A DNA stretch of 64,000 bases, taken from NCBI GenBank assembly GCA_021788645.1, contig JAJYKK010000001.1, positions 1 to 64,000 on the forward strand, written 5' to 3'. The position numbers were made by a program, and so were the translations under genes. Source of the stretch: Pseudomonadota bacterium. GTDB lineage: Bacteria > Pseudomonadota > Gammaproteobacteria > Burkholderiales > JAKAFK01. The notes under the pieces are model-generated. The model was not told where the DNA came from. It searched no databases and saw only the letters and a program-made list of their open reading frames with translations. Below, in pieces: positions 54,944 through 63,171 of this stretch (the first letter of the stretch is position 1; each line of letters opens with the position of its first letter).

Positions 54944-55777
54944 TTATTGCTCGTAGAACTGATCCCCCTCGACGAACGACCAGACCCGCGAAATCCGCAG
55001 GATGCTGTGCTGTTCGGCATACTTGGGGGGCAGCGGGGCATAGGGGGCGGCCAGTTTGGCGATCCGGATGGCGGCCCGGTCGAGCACTTCCGAGCCGGAG
55101 GGCTGTTCGATCTCGATCCGCGCGAGGCTGCCGTCGGCCCGAATGAAGACGGCGACCCGCAAGCTTCCATACAGGTGGAGACGTTTGGCTTCTGCCGGAT
55201 AGTTCAGGTTGCCGATGCGCTCGACTTTCTGTACCCAGCTGGCTTCATATTGTTCCAGGGCATAATCGCGCGGGCTCGGCTCGATGATACGGGTGCGCGC
55301 ATCGAAGCCGTCGTTGGCACCGAGCGCTTGCGCCATGGCGAGGCTCGCGGCCGCAAGGTCTGCCGGCGCGGCGGGCCGGGAGGCCGATTCGCCGGGGACT
55401 GAATGAAATGGCGCAACGCCGGCGCGTCGGCGCATGCGCTCCGGCGAGCCGGCGTGAACCGTCCGGTGTGCGCTCGGGGTGGATGCGGAGCGCCTCCGGC
55501 GGTGCGGCGCAAGACGGCGCGGCGGCTTGGCGATGGTACGGTGGGCCGGAACGAGCGGCGGCGCGGGCGATTGCGGCGTGACGGCGGCCAATGGGGGAGA
55601 GGGCGGCGCGAGAGTCGCCTCCAGCGTCGTGGGCACATTGGCCGACGTCTGCCCATGGCCCGCGGAAACCGGGGAACGGTGGTGCGTCCAGAACAGGAGC
55701 AGCAGGTGCACGCAGACGGACAAGCCCAGGGCCGTCGCGAGCCGCTTCGCGGGCGCGTCATCAAATATCAAACCCAC
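54944..55777 (-). CDS. tonB: TonB-family energy transducer
   Basis: This 277-residue protein has a short N-terminal tail, a membrane helix (LATALGLSVCVHLLLLFW) containing the conserved Ser/His contact to ExbBD, a long Pro-rich linker, and a C-terminal TonB domain (YPAEAKRLHLYGSLRVAVFIRADGSLARIEIEQPSGSEVLDRAA). It transmits the proton-driven motion of ExbBD to outer-membrane receptors. exbBD are 53 kb away in this window. The tandem small-RNA candidates are encoded just upstream on the same strand. Confidence 0.92.
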   Translation of the reverse strand: MGLIFDDAPAKRLATALGLSVCVHLLLLFWTHHRSPVSAGHGQTSANVPTTLEATLAPPSPPLAAVTPQSPAPPLVPAHRTIAKPPRRLAPHRRRRSASTPSAHRTVHAGSPERMRRRAGVAPFHSVPGESASRPAAPADLAAASLAMAQALGANDGFDARTRIIEPSPRDYALEQYEASWVQKVERIGNLNYPAEAKRLHLYGSLRVAVFIRADGSLARIEIEQPSGSEVLDRAAIRIAKLAAPYAPLPPKYAEQHSILRISRVWSFVEGDQFYEQ

Positions 55778-55855
55778 TCTCCTCGCGGGGGTACGTTCCG
55801 GGAGGACATTATAGCGACATCTCGTCCCGCGGCGGACTGCGGACCGGCCGGGCAG

Positions 55856-55893
55856 AAAAAAAAGAACCCCGGTTAAAGGGGAAAAACCGGGGT
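55856..55893 (-). terminator. Terminator hairpin of unit A
   Basis: ACCCCGGTT (55866-55874) pairs with AACCGGGGT (55885-55893) around a 10-base loop. On the minus strand the stem is followed by TC and eight T (55863-55856). It also insulates tonB, whose start is 79 bases farther along that strand. Confidence 0.75.
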
Positions 55894-55950
55894 CCGAAGG
55901 ACCTTAACGTAGATGTCAAGGTTGCCCGCCTAGGGAGGAAGGCGGGGAAC
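55856..55950 (-). ncRNA. Candidate small RNA, unit A (anti-Shine-Dalgarno loops)
   Basis: Read on the minus strand, unit A has a GC stem-loop at 55946-55925 (6 pairs, loop TTCCTCCCTA), then a weak small stem at 55922-55901, then a 9-pair stem-loop at 55893-55866 (loop TTTCCCCTTT) followed by a run of eight T, a standard intrinsic terminator. Both strong loops expose C/U-rich sequence complementary to ribosome-binding sites. Unit B, 178 bases away, repeats the same order with paired base changes that keep the stems. A transcript of about 95-100 bases is inferred; a convincing promoter was not found. Confidence 0.55.
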
Positions 55951-56037
55951 GAACAACTCGCTCGTAAATTAAGACAAGAAAAGATCCGAATTGGTTCCGG
56001 CAATTTTCTATGCGGCGTGCACAGCGAGGATGAACAT

Positions 56038-56075
56038 AAAAATGCCCCGGTTTAAAGGGGAGGAAAACCGGGGCA
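56038..56075 (-). terminator. Terminator-like hairpin of unit B
   Basis: GCCCCGGTTT (56044-56053) and AAACCGGGGC (56065-56074) form a perfect stem, extended by a T-A pair, around an 11-base loop. On the minus strand five T follow (56042-56038), weaker than in unit A. Confidence 0.6.
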
Positions 56076-56127
56076 AAATGCCTTAATTGGGTTAAGGCTA
56101 CCCGCTCAGGGAGGGGGAGCGGGGAGC
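56038..56127 (-). ncRNA. Candidate small RNA, unit B (anti-Shine-Dalgarno loops)
   Basis: Unit B repeats unit A: a 6-pair stem at 56123-56101 (loop CCCCCTCCCTG), a perfect 7-pair stem at 56098-56080 with a five-base loop, and a 10-11-pair stem at 56075-56043 (loop TCCTCCCCTTT) followed by five T. Compared with unit A, stem pairs change together: C-G to T-A in the first stem and A-T to G-C in the last. Such covariation argues that the RNA fold is what is conserved. Orientation is set by the T-runs. Function as a ribosome-binding-site blocker is inferred. Confidence 0.55.
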
Positions 56128-56454
56128 AGCGTTGGCCGCTCACATCATCAGACTGCGGGGTTTGCTCGAAGTTCCTGAGAGATTAAAAATCGCGGTGAAG
56201 ATTCCCTCGGTCTTCGGGCGACGCGACACGTCGGCCTGGGGCGGGCGTGCGGCGTTGCCTGCCGATGGCATGGTCTAGACTTCCCATTAGGGAATGCCTT
56301 GCTTTAAATGCGCCTGCGCCTGGTGTCGGCCGATGCCGGGGGAGGCAGTGGGGCGCGCTCGCGAGACGCCGAAAATGGGTCGGGCGGCGGGCGCCCCGGC
56401 GGGGGGATCCCATGGCGCAGGTTGTCGACCATCTTTATAGCCAGGAAATACGTC

Positions 56455-56868
56455 ATGTCCTCGCGGGACCCTGGGTCGTGGATGTGGGCGCAAGCATTGG
56501 CGCTGCTGGAGGAGGCCGAGGGACTGCATCGGCGGTTCTTCCGCTTGGCGGTGGGCGAGGCGCATACCCCCGTCTGGGAACTTCCCGTCGACATTTTCGA
56601 GGACCAGGGAGGGCTCACCATCGTGGCGGCCTTGCCGGGGGTCTCGCCGGAGGCGGTCCGCATCGAGATCGGCTCCGGGATCGTGAGCATCGCTGCCGTA
56701 CGTCCCATGCCGGTAGGGCCTGGGGCCACGGCGATCCACCGCCTCGAAATTCCGTACGGGCGCTTCGAGCGGCGGGTGGAGCTTCCTCCTGGGCGGTACC
56801 GGCTCGAGCATGAGCAGGTCGCCAACGGATGCCTGCTCCTGCGTCTGGGCAGACTGTCCGAATTTTGA
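56455..56868 (+). CDS. Hsp20/alpha-crystallin family protein
   Basis: The 137-residue protein has an alpha-crystallin domain: WELPVDIFEDQGGLTIVAALPGVSPEAVRIEIGSG, with the usual LPG...PE segment, then a second half with RLEIPYGRFERRVELPPGRY matching the conserved beta strands. It is expected to hold unfolded proteins. AGGAAA is seven bases before the ATG. lon follows after 17 bases, so the chaperone and the protease are co-transcribed. A heat-shock promoter was not identified. Confidence 0.88.
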   Translation: MSSRDPGSWMWAQALALLEEAEGLHRRFFRLAVGEAHTPVWELPVDIFEDQGGLTIVAALPGVSPEAVRIEIGSGIVSIAAVRPMPVGPGATAIHRLEIPYGRFERRVELPPGRYRLEHEQVANGCLLLRLGRLSEF

Positions 56869-56885
56869 CGCGAGGTCTTGCAGCC

Positions 56886-59261
56886 ATGCACGACGAACCC
56901 AGCCTTCACCCGGCCCCCAAGTCCGACGTGCCGAGCGAGTTGCCCGAGGATGCTACCATCATCCTTCCGGTGCGCAGCACAGTGCTCTTCCCGAACATGG
57001 TGATCCCATTGTCGGTAGGGCGCCAGCGCTCGATTTCAGCCGCCCAGGAGGCTGCGCGGCGGGAGGTGCCGCTCGGCATCATCCAGCAGCGCGATCCCTC
57101 GGTCGACCTGCCCAATGCCGCCGATCTTTATACCGTGGGCACGCTTGCGGCCATCCTGCGCTATGTGACTGCTCCGGACGGATCGCATCATGTCATTTGC
57201 CAAGGGCAGCAACGCTTCAGAGTCGTCGAGTTCATCGAGGGCTACCCCTTCTTTGCCGCGCGCATCGAGCGCGTGGCGCAGGAGGAGGCGCCCTCGCCCG
57301 CGCTCGAGGCGCGCCTTTTGCACCTGCGCCGTCAGGCGCTGGAAGCCCTCGAGCTGATGCCGCAGGCACCCGCTGAGCTGGCGGGGGCCATCGAGGCCGC
57401 CGGGTCGGGCGACGCATTGGCCGATCTCGTGGCCAGTTTCATGGACATCAAGCCCGCCGAGAAGCAGGAGGTGTTGGAGACCTTCGATCCCGTCGCGCGC
57501 GTGGAGAGAGTCAGCGCCTTCCTCGCCCATCGTCTGGCCGTGCTTCGCCTGTCGCAGGAAATCGACCAGCAGACCAAGGAAAGCATGGACAAGCGGCAGC
57601 GCGAATACCTGCTGCGTGAGCAACTCAAGACCATCCAGCGTGAACTCGGCGAGAGCGAGCCCGGCACCCTGGAGGTGGAGGAACTCACCCGGGCCGTGGC
57701 GGCTGCGCAAATGCCGGAGGAGGCGGCGGAACAAGCCAAGCGCGAACTTGCTCGCCTGGAGCGCATGCCGGAAGGCGCCATGGAATATTCGATGATTCGT
57801 GCCTACCTGGACTGGCTCGTCGCCCTGCCCTGGGCGAAACTCGGCGAGGAGCGGATCGACATTGCCGAGGCGCGCAGGATATTGGACGAAGATCACTACG
57901 GGCTGGAACGGATCAAGCGGCGCATCCTCGAGCATTTGGCGGTGCGCAAGCTCAATCCGTCCGGCAAGAGCCCCATATTGTGCTTCGTCGGACCGCCTGG
58001 CGTGGGCAAGACCTCGCTCGGCCGCTCGATCGCGCGCGCGACGGGACGCGCGTTCATCCGCGTCGCGCTGGGCGGCGTGCACGACGAGGCGGAAATCCGG
58101 GGCCACCGCCGCACCTATGTCGGCGCCCTGCCGGGGAATATCATCCAGGCCATCCGAAAGGCCGATACGCGCAACCCCGTCTTCATGCTGGACGAGCTGG
58201 ACAAGCTGGGTGCCAGCTTTCAGGGGGATCCGTCGGCGGCGCTGCTCGAAGTCCTCGATCCGGAACAGAACGGCACCTTCCGCGATACCTATCTGGCCGT
58301 GCCTTTCGATCTGAGCAAGGTGATGTTCATCGGCACCGCGAACGTCCTTGACACGATCCCCGGACCCTTGCGTGACCGGATGGAAGTCATCGACCTGCCC
58401 GGATACACGGAGGACGAGAAGGTCGAGATCGCCCGCCGCTATCTCGTCCGGCGTGAACTTGAGGCAAGCGGCCTGACGCCTTCGCAATGCCAGATCGACG
58501 ACGGGGCCTTGCGGGTCATCGTGCAGGACTATACCCGTGAGGCGGGGGTGCGCAATCTCGAGCGCGAGATCGGACGGGCGTTTCGGCACGTGGCCGTGCG
58601 CATTGCAGAGGGCGCCGAGCAGTCGATGCGCATCGCGGCCGACGATCTCGCAAGGATTCTCGGGCCCCGGCGCTTCGAAAGCGAGGTGGCCTTGCGCACC
58701 GCCATGCCGGGAGTTGCCACCGGGCTCGCGTGGACGCCGGTGGGCGGCGATATCCTATTCATTGAGGCGACCCGGATTCCCGGGGGCGGCCGGCTCATCC
58801 TGACGGGGCAATTGGGCGAAGTCATGAAGGAAAGCGCACAGGCGGCGCTGTCCCTGGTGAAATCGCGGATGGAGCGGTTGCGGCTCGCGCCGGACCTGTT
58901 CGAGAAGAGCGACATCCACATTCACATCCCTGCCGGCGCTATCCCCAAGGATGGGCCCAGCGCAGGCGTCGCCCTCTTCATTGCGCTCGTCTCCCTACTG
59001 ACTGGGCAGACCGTGAGGGCGACGACGGCGATGACCGGAGAGATCAGCCTGCGCGGCCTCGTGATGCCGGTGGGCGGCATCAAGGAGAAAATGGTCGCCG
59101 CCGCCCGCGCCGGGATCTCGACCGTCTTGCTGCCGGCCCGCAATCACAAGGATTTCGAAGAGATCCCGCAGTCGGCTCGCGACCGGCTGTCCTTCGTCTG
59201 GCTCGAGTCGGTGGACGATGCGATAGGCGCTGCGTTCGAATCATCCGTTATTTCCGGGTAG
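56886..59261 (+). CDS. lon: ATP-dependent Lon protease
   Basis: The 791-residue protein has the N-terminal LON substrate-binding domain (ILPVRSTVLFPNMVIPLSVGR), an AAA module with Walker A GPPGVGKTSLG near residue 370 and a DELDKLG Walker B, and the C-terminal protease with the Ser-Lys dyad in PKDGPSAGVALF (Ser near 692) and GGIKEKMVAA (Lys near 735). Sequence and order are canonical; length fits the Lon A type. It is linked to hsp20. Confidence 0.97.
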   Translation: MHDEPSLHPAPKSDVPSELPEDATIILPVRSTVLFPNMVIPLSVGRQRSISAAQEAARREVPLGIIQQRDPSVDLPNAADLYTVGTLAAILRYVTAPDGSHHVICQGQQRFRVVEFIEGYPFFAARIERVAQEEAPSPALEARLLHLRRQALEALELMPQAPAELAGAIEAAGSGDALADLVASFMDIKPAEKQEVLETFDPVARVERVSAFLAHRLAVLRLSQEIDQQTKESMDKRQREYLLREQLKTIQRELGESEPGTLEVEELTRAVAAAQMPEEAAEQAKRELARLERMPEGAMEYSMIRAYLDWLVALPWAKLGEERIDIAEARRILDEDHYGLERIKRRILEHLAVRKLNPSGKSPILCFVGPPGVGKTSLGRSIARATGRAFIRVALGGVHDEAEIRGHRRTYVGALPGNIIQAIRKADTRNPVFMLDELDKLGASFQGDPSAALLEVLDPEQNGTFRDTYLAVPFDLSKVMFIGTANVLDTIPGPLRDRMEVIDLPGYTEDEKVEIARRYLVRRELEASGLTPSQCQIDDGALRVIVQDYTREAGVRNLEREIGRAFRHVAVRIAEGAEQSMRIAADDLARILGPRRFESEVALRTAMPGVATGLAWTPVGGDILFIEATRIPGGGRLILTGQLGEVMKESAQAALSLVKSRMERLRLAPDLFEKSDIHIHIPAGAIPKDGPSAGVALFIALVSLLTGQTVRATTAMTGEISLRGLVMPVGGIKEKMVAAARAGISTVLLPARNHKDFEEIPQSARDRLSFVWLESVDDAIGAAFESSVISG

Positions 59262-59403
59262 AATCCCCTGAGCTCTCCGGAGCGTCGCCGCGTCAGGCGG
59301 CTCCTGATTTTGCGTCGCACGGGCGGCGCCTGCCGATGGCGCGGCCCAAGGAGAGGTTCGGGGCACGCCGTGCCCGCGACGCTTGCATGAGGATTTCACG
59401 CGC

Positions 59404-60324
59404 GTGGTGAGGATAGGCGTCGATCTTGGCGGCACCAAGATTGAGATCATCGCTCTCGACGAGACGGGGCATGAATTGTTTCGGCGACGCGTCGCGACGC
59501 CCCATGGGGATTACCGGGGGACGTTGGGCGCGATAGCCGATCTCGTGGAGGCGGCGGCGTCCTCGCTGGGGACCTCCGCGAGCATCGGTATCGGCACGCC
59601 GGGCACGTGCTCCCGAGCCACTGGCCTGCTCAAGAATTCCAACTCGACCGCGCTCAACGGCATGCCCCTTCAGGATGACCTGGAAGCGCTTCTCGGCGTT
59701 CCCGTGCGCATGGCCAATGATGCCAACTGCTTTGCCCTGTCCGAGGCGGTCGACGGTGCCGGGGTGGGCGCGCGCGTCGTGTTTGGTGTCATCCTGGGCA
59801 CCGGTGTCGGCGGCGGCATCGTCGTCGATGGGCGGGTGCTGGTGGGACCCAACGGCATCGCGGGCGAGTGGGGACACAATCCTATGCCCTGGCCGGGATC
59901 GGACGAGATCCCTGGACCGCCCTGCTATTGCGGGAAGACCGGCTGCATCGAGACTTACCTTTCAGGCCCCGGGATGTCCTGGGACCATCGCAATGCCTGC
60001 GGTCAGACGCTCTCCCCCGCGGTCATCGCGCGCCATGCCGCGGCTGGCGACGAGGCCTGCGAGGCGACCCTGCGGCGCTATGAAAATCGGCTCGCGCGCG
60101 CCTTGGCGCAGGTTGTCAATGTGCTCGATCCGGACCGGATCGTGCTCGGCGGCGGGCTTTCCAACCTCGACCGCTGGTATGAGACGGTGCCGCGCCTGTG
60201 GGGGCCCTATGTATTCTCCGATCGCATCGATACGAAGTTGGTGCGCAACCGACACGGGGACTCGAGCGGGGTGCGGGGCGCGGCTTGGTTGTGGAGCGAT
60301 CCTGGCACCATCGCCGGACCGTGA
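59404..60324 (+). CDS. ROK-family sugar kinase
   Basis: The 306-residue protein starts VRIGVDLGGTKIEI, the phosphate loop, and has NDANCFALSEA, VILGTGVGGGIVVDG and the ROK zinc-binding region GEWGHNPMPW, CYCGKTGCIETYLSG. The family includes fructokinase (Mak), glucokinase and N-acetylglucosamine kinase; Mak-like length and sequence suggest a hexose. I chose GTG 59404, ten bases after GAGGA; a TTG at 59383 is an alternative. Confidence 0.9.
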   Translation: MVRIGVDLGGTKIEIIALDETGHELFRRRVATPHGDYRGTLGAIADLVEAAASSLGTSASIGIGTPGTCSRATGLLKNSNSTALNGMPLQDDLEALLGVPVRMANDANCFALSEAVDGAGVGARVVFGVILGTGVGGGIVVDGRVLVGPNGIAGEWGHNPMPWPGSDEIPGPPCYCGKTGCIETYLSGPGMSWDHRNACGQTLSPAVIARHAAAGDEACEATLRRYENRLARALAQVVNVLDPDRIVLGGGLSNLDRWYETVPRLWGPYVFSDRIDTKLVRNRHGDSSGVRGAAWLWSDPGTIAGP

Positions 60325-60423
60325 TCTCGCACGCCCTGACGGGGCGTCTTCAATTGCCGCGCGGCGCGGACAGGCGTAGCATGGCAACAGGGACAGGGGC
60401 CAGCAGAGGGGGGATAGGGCAAT

Positions 60424-61344
60424 TTGGAGGTCGGGCAGCGGCGGAGGTTTCCGCTGAAAAATCTGGCATGGCGCCTCACCGGCTGGCTGGTCGTCCTCCT
60501 GGCGGCGGCGTTCACTGTCGCTGCGTCCGCAGAGCCGGTGCCCGATACCTGCAAGATCCACTATCCGAGCGACGCCGCAGTCCCGTGGACATGCTATCGC
60601 ATTCGTCCCCACGACACGCTGCCCCACCTTTTCGGGGCCGAGTGGGAGGACGTGCTGCGCTTCAACCGCATCGACCGGCGCCATATCTATCCCGGGGTGC
60701 GCCTCAAGGTTCCCGACGATCTGCGGCAGGTCGACGATTTTAGCCCCATGCCGAAGACCTACCCGTCCGCGCTCCGCGATCCCAAATTCATTCTCGTGAA
60801 CCTCGCGGAACAATTCCTGGGCGCGTATGCCTATGGCAAGCTGGCTATGTCCTTTCCCATTACGTCGGGCATGAACGCGATTCCTGCGCGGCGCACCCCG
60901 GACGGCCTCTTCCGGGTGAGCGCCTATGACCGTCTGCATACCTCGTCGCTCTATGACTTGGCGGATAGCAGCAAACCTTATCCCATGCATTACGCCTTGC
61001 GGTTCTTCATCACGCCCCAGTGGGTGGCCGTCTGGATTCACGGGCGCGACGTGCCGGGCTATGCCGCATCGCATGGATGCATCGGACTCTACGACGAGCA
61101 GATGCAGAAGGAATATTACGGCTATCCCCGCCATCCGCTCCTGGAAGACGCCCGGGCGCTCTACGAGTGGGTGATCGCGGGGCATCCGGATGACGGGCAT
61201 TTTCATGATCTGGCCGGCGGACCGCCGGTTCAGATCGTCGGCCAGGCGCCGGACTTTCCGCCACATCGCATCAAGGGCGCACGCAAGCTCCCGGCGCCGC
61301 AGACGAAGGGTCTACGCCCGGCCGGCGTTGGCGTCGTGCGGTGA
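60424..61344 (+). CDS. L,D-transpeptidase (YkuD) with LysM-like domain
   Basis: This 306-residue precursor has a signal peptide ending near ASAEPV, a LysM-like region (CYRIRPHDTLPHLFG), then the YkuD domain. The catalytic motif HGRDVPGYAASHGCIGL has the SHGC signature with Cys219. It would make 3-3 peptidoglycan crosslinks or attach proteins to peptidoglycan in the periplasm. The apparent start is a TTG, and the best Shine-Dalgarno-like GGAGG lies just after it, so the true start could be slightly downstream. It converges with the next gene with a 33-base overlap. Confidence 0.9.
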   Translation: MEVGQRRRFPLKNLAWRLTGWLVVLLAAAFTVAASAEPVPDTCKIHYPSDAAVPWTCYRIRPHDTLPHLFGAEWEDVLRFNRIDRRHIYPGVRLKVPDDLRQVDDFSPMPKTYPSALRDPKFILVNLAEQFLGAYAYGKLAMSFPITSGMNAIPARRTPDGLFRVSAYDRLHTSSLYDLADSSKPYPMHYALRFFITPQWVAVWIHGRDVPGYAASHGCIGLYDEQMQKEYYGYPRHPLLEDARALYEWVIAGHPDDGHFHDLAGGPPVQIVGQAPDFPPHRIKGARKLPAPQTKGLRPAGVGVVR

Positions 61345-61623
61345 ATGAAAATATTCGCTCTCCTGCGCGAATTGCCGGACTTCGTCCAGCAGCAGGCGAA
61401 GGCGCTGGTCGGCCGTATTTGTCTCGCTGCAGGATTCGCAGAGCGGATCGCCGCAGGGTTGGTGCGAGTAAAGCCAGAAATGGACTATGCCCGCCAACAT
61501 GCCGGAGGCGACGTCGAACGGGTCCGCGTCCTCATCCTGGTCGGCGAGCTGGTTGCCCAGTTCCACGACCTGCGCGGCGGCCTGATCGAACAATGAATCC
61601 TGGTCAGGAAAGCTTTTCTTCAT
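61312..61623 (-). CDS. Uncharacterised 103-residue protein with a Cys cluster
   Basis: The protein starts MKKSFPDQDSLFDQAAAQVVELGNQLADQDEDADPFDVASGMLAGIVHFWLYSHQPCGDPLCESCSETNT. The cysteines in CGDPLCESC could bind a metal. It is acidic and probably helical. AGAGG precedes ATG 61623. I do not recognise the family. Confidence 0.75.
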   Translation of the reverse strand: MKKSFPDQDSLFDQAAAQVVELGNQLADQDEDADPFDVASGMLAGIVHFWLYSHQPCGDPLCESCSETNTADQRLRLLLDEVRQFAQESEYFHSPHDANAGRA

Positions 61624-61876
61624 AGAACCTCTGCTAAGGAAACGCTTGGTGGCCGCCGAGGGAGCAATGGTGGCCGGGTTGGGGCATGACGCCCGGCGGT
61701 CAATCACCGCCTGATGTCCCGTAATGATGATGGGCCATGGGGTGCGTGTCAAAGGCTGCCGACGTTGGCCGGGCGTTGGGGTGGACGGAGTGGCATGCGC
61801 GTGCGCATCCAGACGCGATTCTACCGCGACTCGGTCATATCCCCAACCGGGACGGGTGCAGGCGTGAACCGCCCGC

Positions 61877-63013
61877 TCAACGCGCACGAGCGCTCAGCGT
61901 GTGATCGGGATTGAGCCCCACCTGCGTCCCGAAAGGCTGGCTTTCCCGGTCCAGACGGGTGGCAAGCCACTGCGCATCTTGCGCCGCGGCCTGGCGCAGC
62001 CTGAAGCGCCGGATCGCGAAAGGAACCGCGGTGAGCGCCGAAAGCCGCCGAGATGCCAGATCCAGCACCACGCGATACATGAGCACAAGGTCCGGACGGA
62101 AGGCTTCGTGGCCACCGATGCCTTCATAATCGTTCATAAAGTCTCCGCATCCATAAAATATGGGACACCCCCGGAATATTTCAATGCCCTTCGCATGATG
62201 GGAAGAATGTCCGTGCACGACCTGCACGCCCGCGTCTGCGACCAGTCGTTGCGCGAACCTGCGTTGCTGATCCTCGACTCCATAGCCCCAGTTGGATCCC
62301 CAGTGGATCGAGGCGATGGTGATGTCGCTCGGTTGCGCCACGGCGAGGATCTGAGCCGTGGCGTTCAGCAGGCTCCGCTCGGACAGGTCGGCCAGCCAAT
62401 TGACACCTGGAACGTCCGGGCGCGCGGCCCATCGGCCCGGAATGCCGCTGTCTTCGCAGCCGAATCCGAAAATCAAGACGCGCCCCTTGGCGCCGAGGTC
62501 GAGGATCGCCGGTGCCGTTGCATCATGAAGGGTCCGGCCGGCCCCGGCCGTCGCGATATGCATGCCGTGTAGCGCCTCGAGCGTTTCCACGAGCCCTTCG
62601 CGTCCGAAGTCCAGCACATGATTGTTGGCCAGCATGCAGCAGTCGATGCCGGCCGCGGCGAGGCACGCGCTGTTGGCGGGATGCATGCGGTAGTGGATGC
62701 CCTTGTTCTCCCACGCTTGGCTGCGCGTAATGCTTGTTTCCAGATTGATGACGCGCACATCCGGCGCCCACGATCGGAGGCGTCCCAGGGCCTCTCCCCA
62801 GATGTAGGACGCGTCAGCCGGCTTGGCGATCGGGCCATGGGCCCTTTCTGCGAGGGTGACGTACGCTCTCGCGTCCGTCACGTAAAACTCGCGCAACCCA
62901 GGATCGCTCGGATGCGCAAGGATCTGATCGATGCCGCGCCCGGTCATCACGTCGCCGCACAGGAGGATCGTGAGAGTGGGCGCGGGCTCGTTGGAAGAAG
63001 ACAACGCCGCCAT
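61877..63013 (-). CDS. CapA (PGA_cap) family metallophosphoesterase-like protein
   Basis: The 378-residue protein matches the CapA family linked to poly-gamma-glutamate capsule assembly, whose fold is calcineurin-like. Key segments are TILLCGDVMTGRGID, VINLETSIT, MLANNHVLDFGREG, VQVVHGHSSHHAKGIEIF and IFYGCGDFMNDYEG. No capBC genes are nearby, so its role here is open. It has no clear signal peptide. The first ~15 residues are uncertain. Confidence 0.88.
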   Translation of the reverse strand: MAALSSSNEPAPTLTILLCGDVMTGRGIDQILAHPSDPGLREFYVTDARAYVTLAERAHGPIAKPADASYIWGEALGRLRSWAPDVRVINLETSITRSQAWENKGIHYRMHPANSACLAAAGIDCCMLANNHVLDFGREGLVETLEALHGMHIATAGAGRTLHDATAPAILDLGAKGRVLIFGFGCEDSGIPGRWAARPDVPGVNWLADLSERSLLNATAQILAVAQPSDITIASIHWGSNWGYGVEDQQRRFAQRLVADAGVQVVHGHSSHHAKGIEIFRGCPIFYGCGDFMNDYEGIGGHEAFRPDLVLMYRVVLDLASRRLSALTAVPFAIRRFRLRQAAAQDAQWLATRLDRESQPFGTQVGLNPDHTLSARAR

Positions 63014-63171
63014 GAGGGCCGCCGCAATGGGGGGTACTTGAAGTATAAGCCGGATGTGCGCGCCGGAGCGCGGCGGCGCATGATAGCGTCATTGCACCTC
63101 CCGGGGAAGTCTCGCTAAAATGCGCAGTTGCGGATTTCCGCCTTTGCAACATTCGTCAGGGATAATAAACA

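Larger units (their letters stand above)
55778..56454. other. Intergenic region before hsp20, holding duplicated RNA-like units
   Basis: No protein gene can be supported in this 677-base stretch. The two RNA-like units at 55856-55950 and 56038-56127 are listed separately. TTCCC-ATTA-GGGAA, a perfect small palindrome, lies at 56281-56294, upstream of hsp20. Confidence 0.5.
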
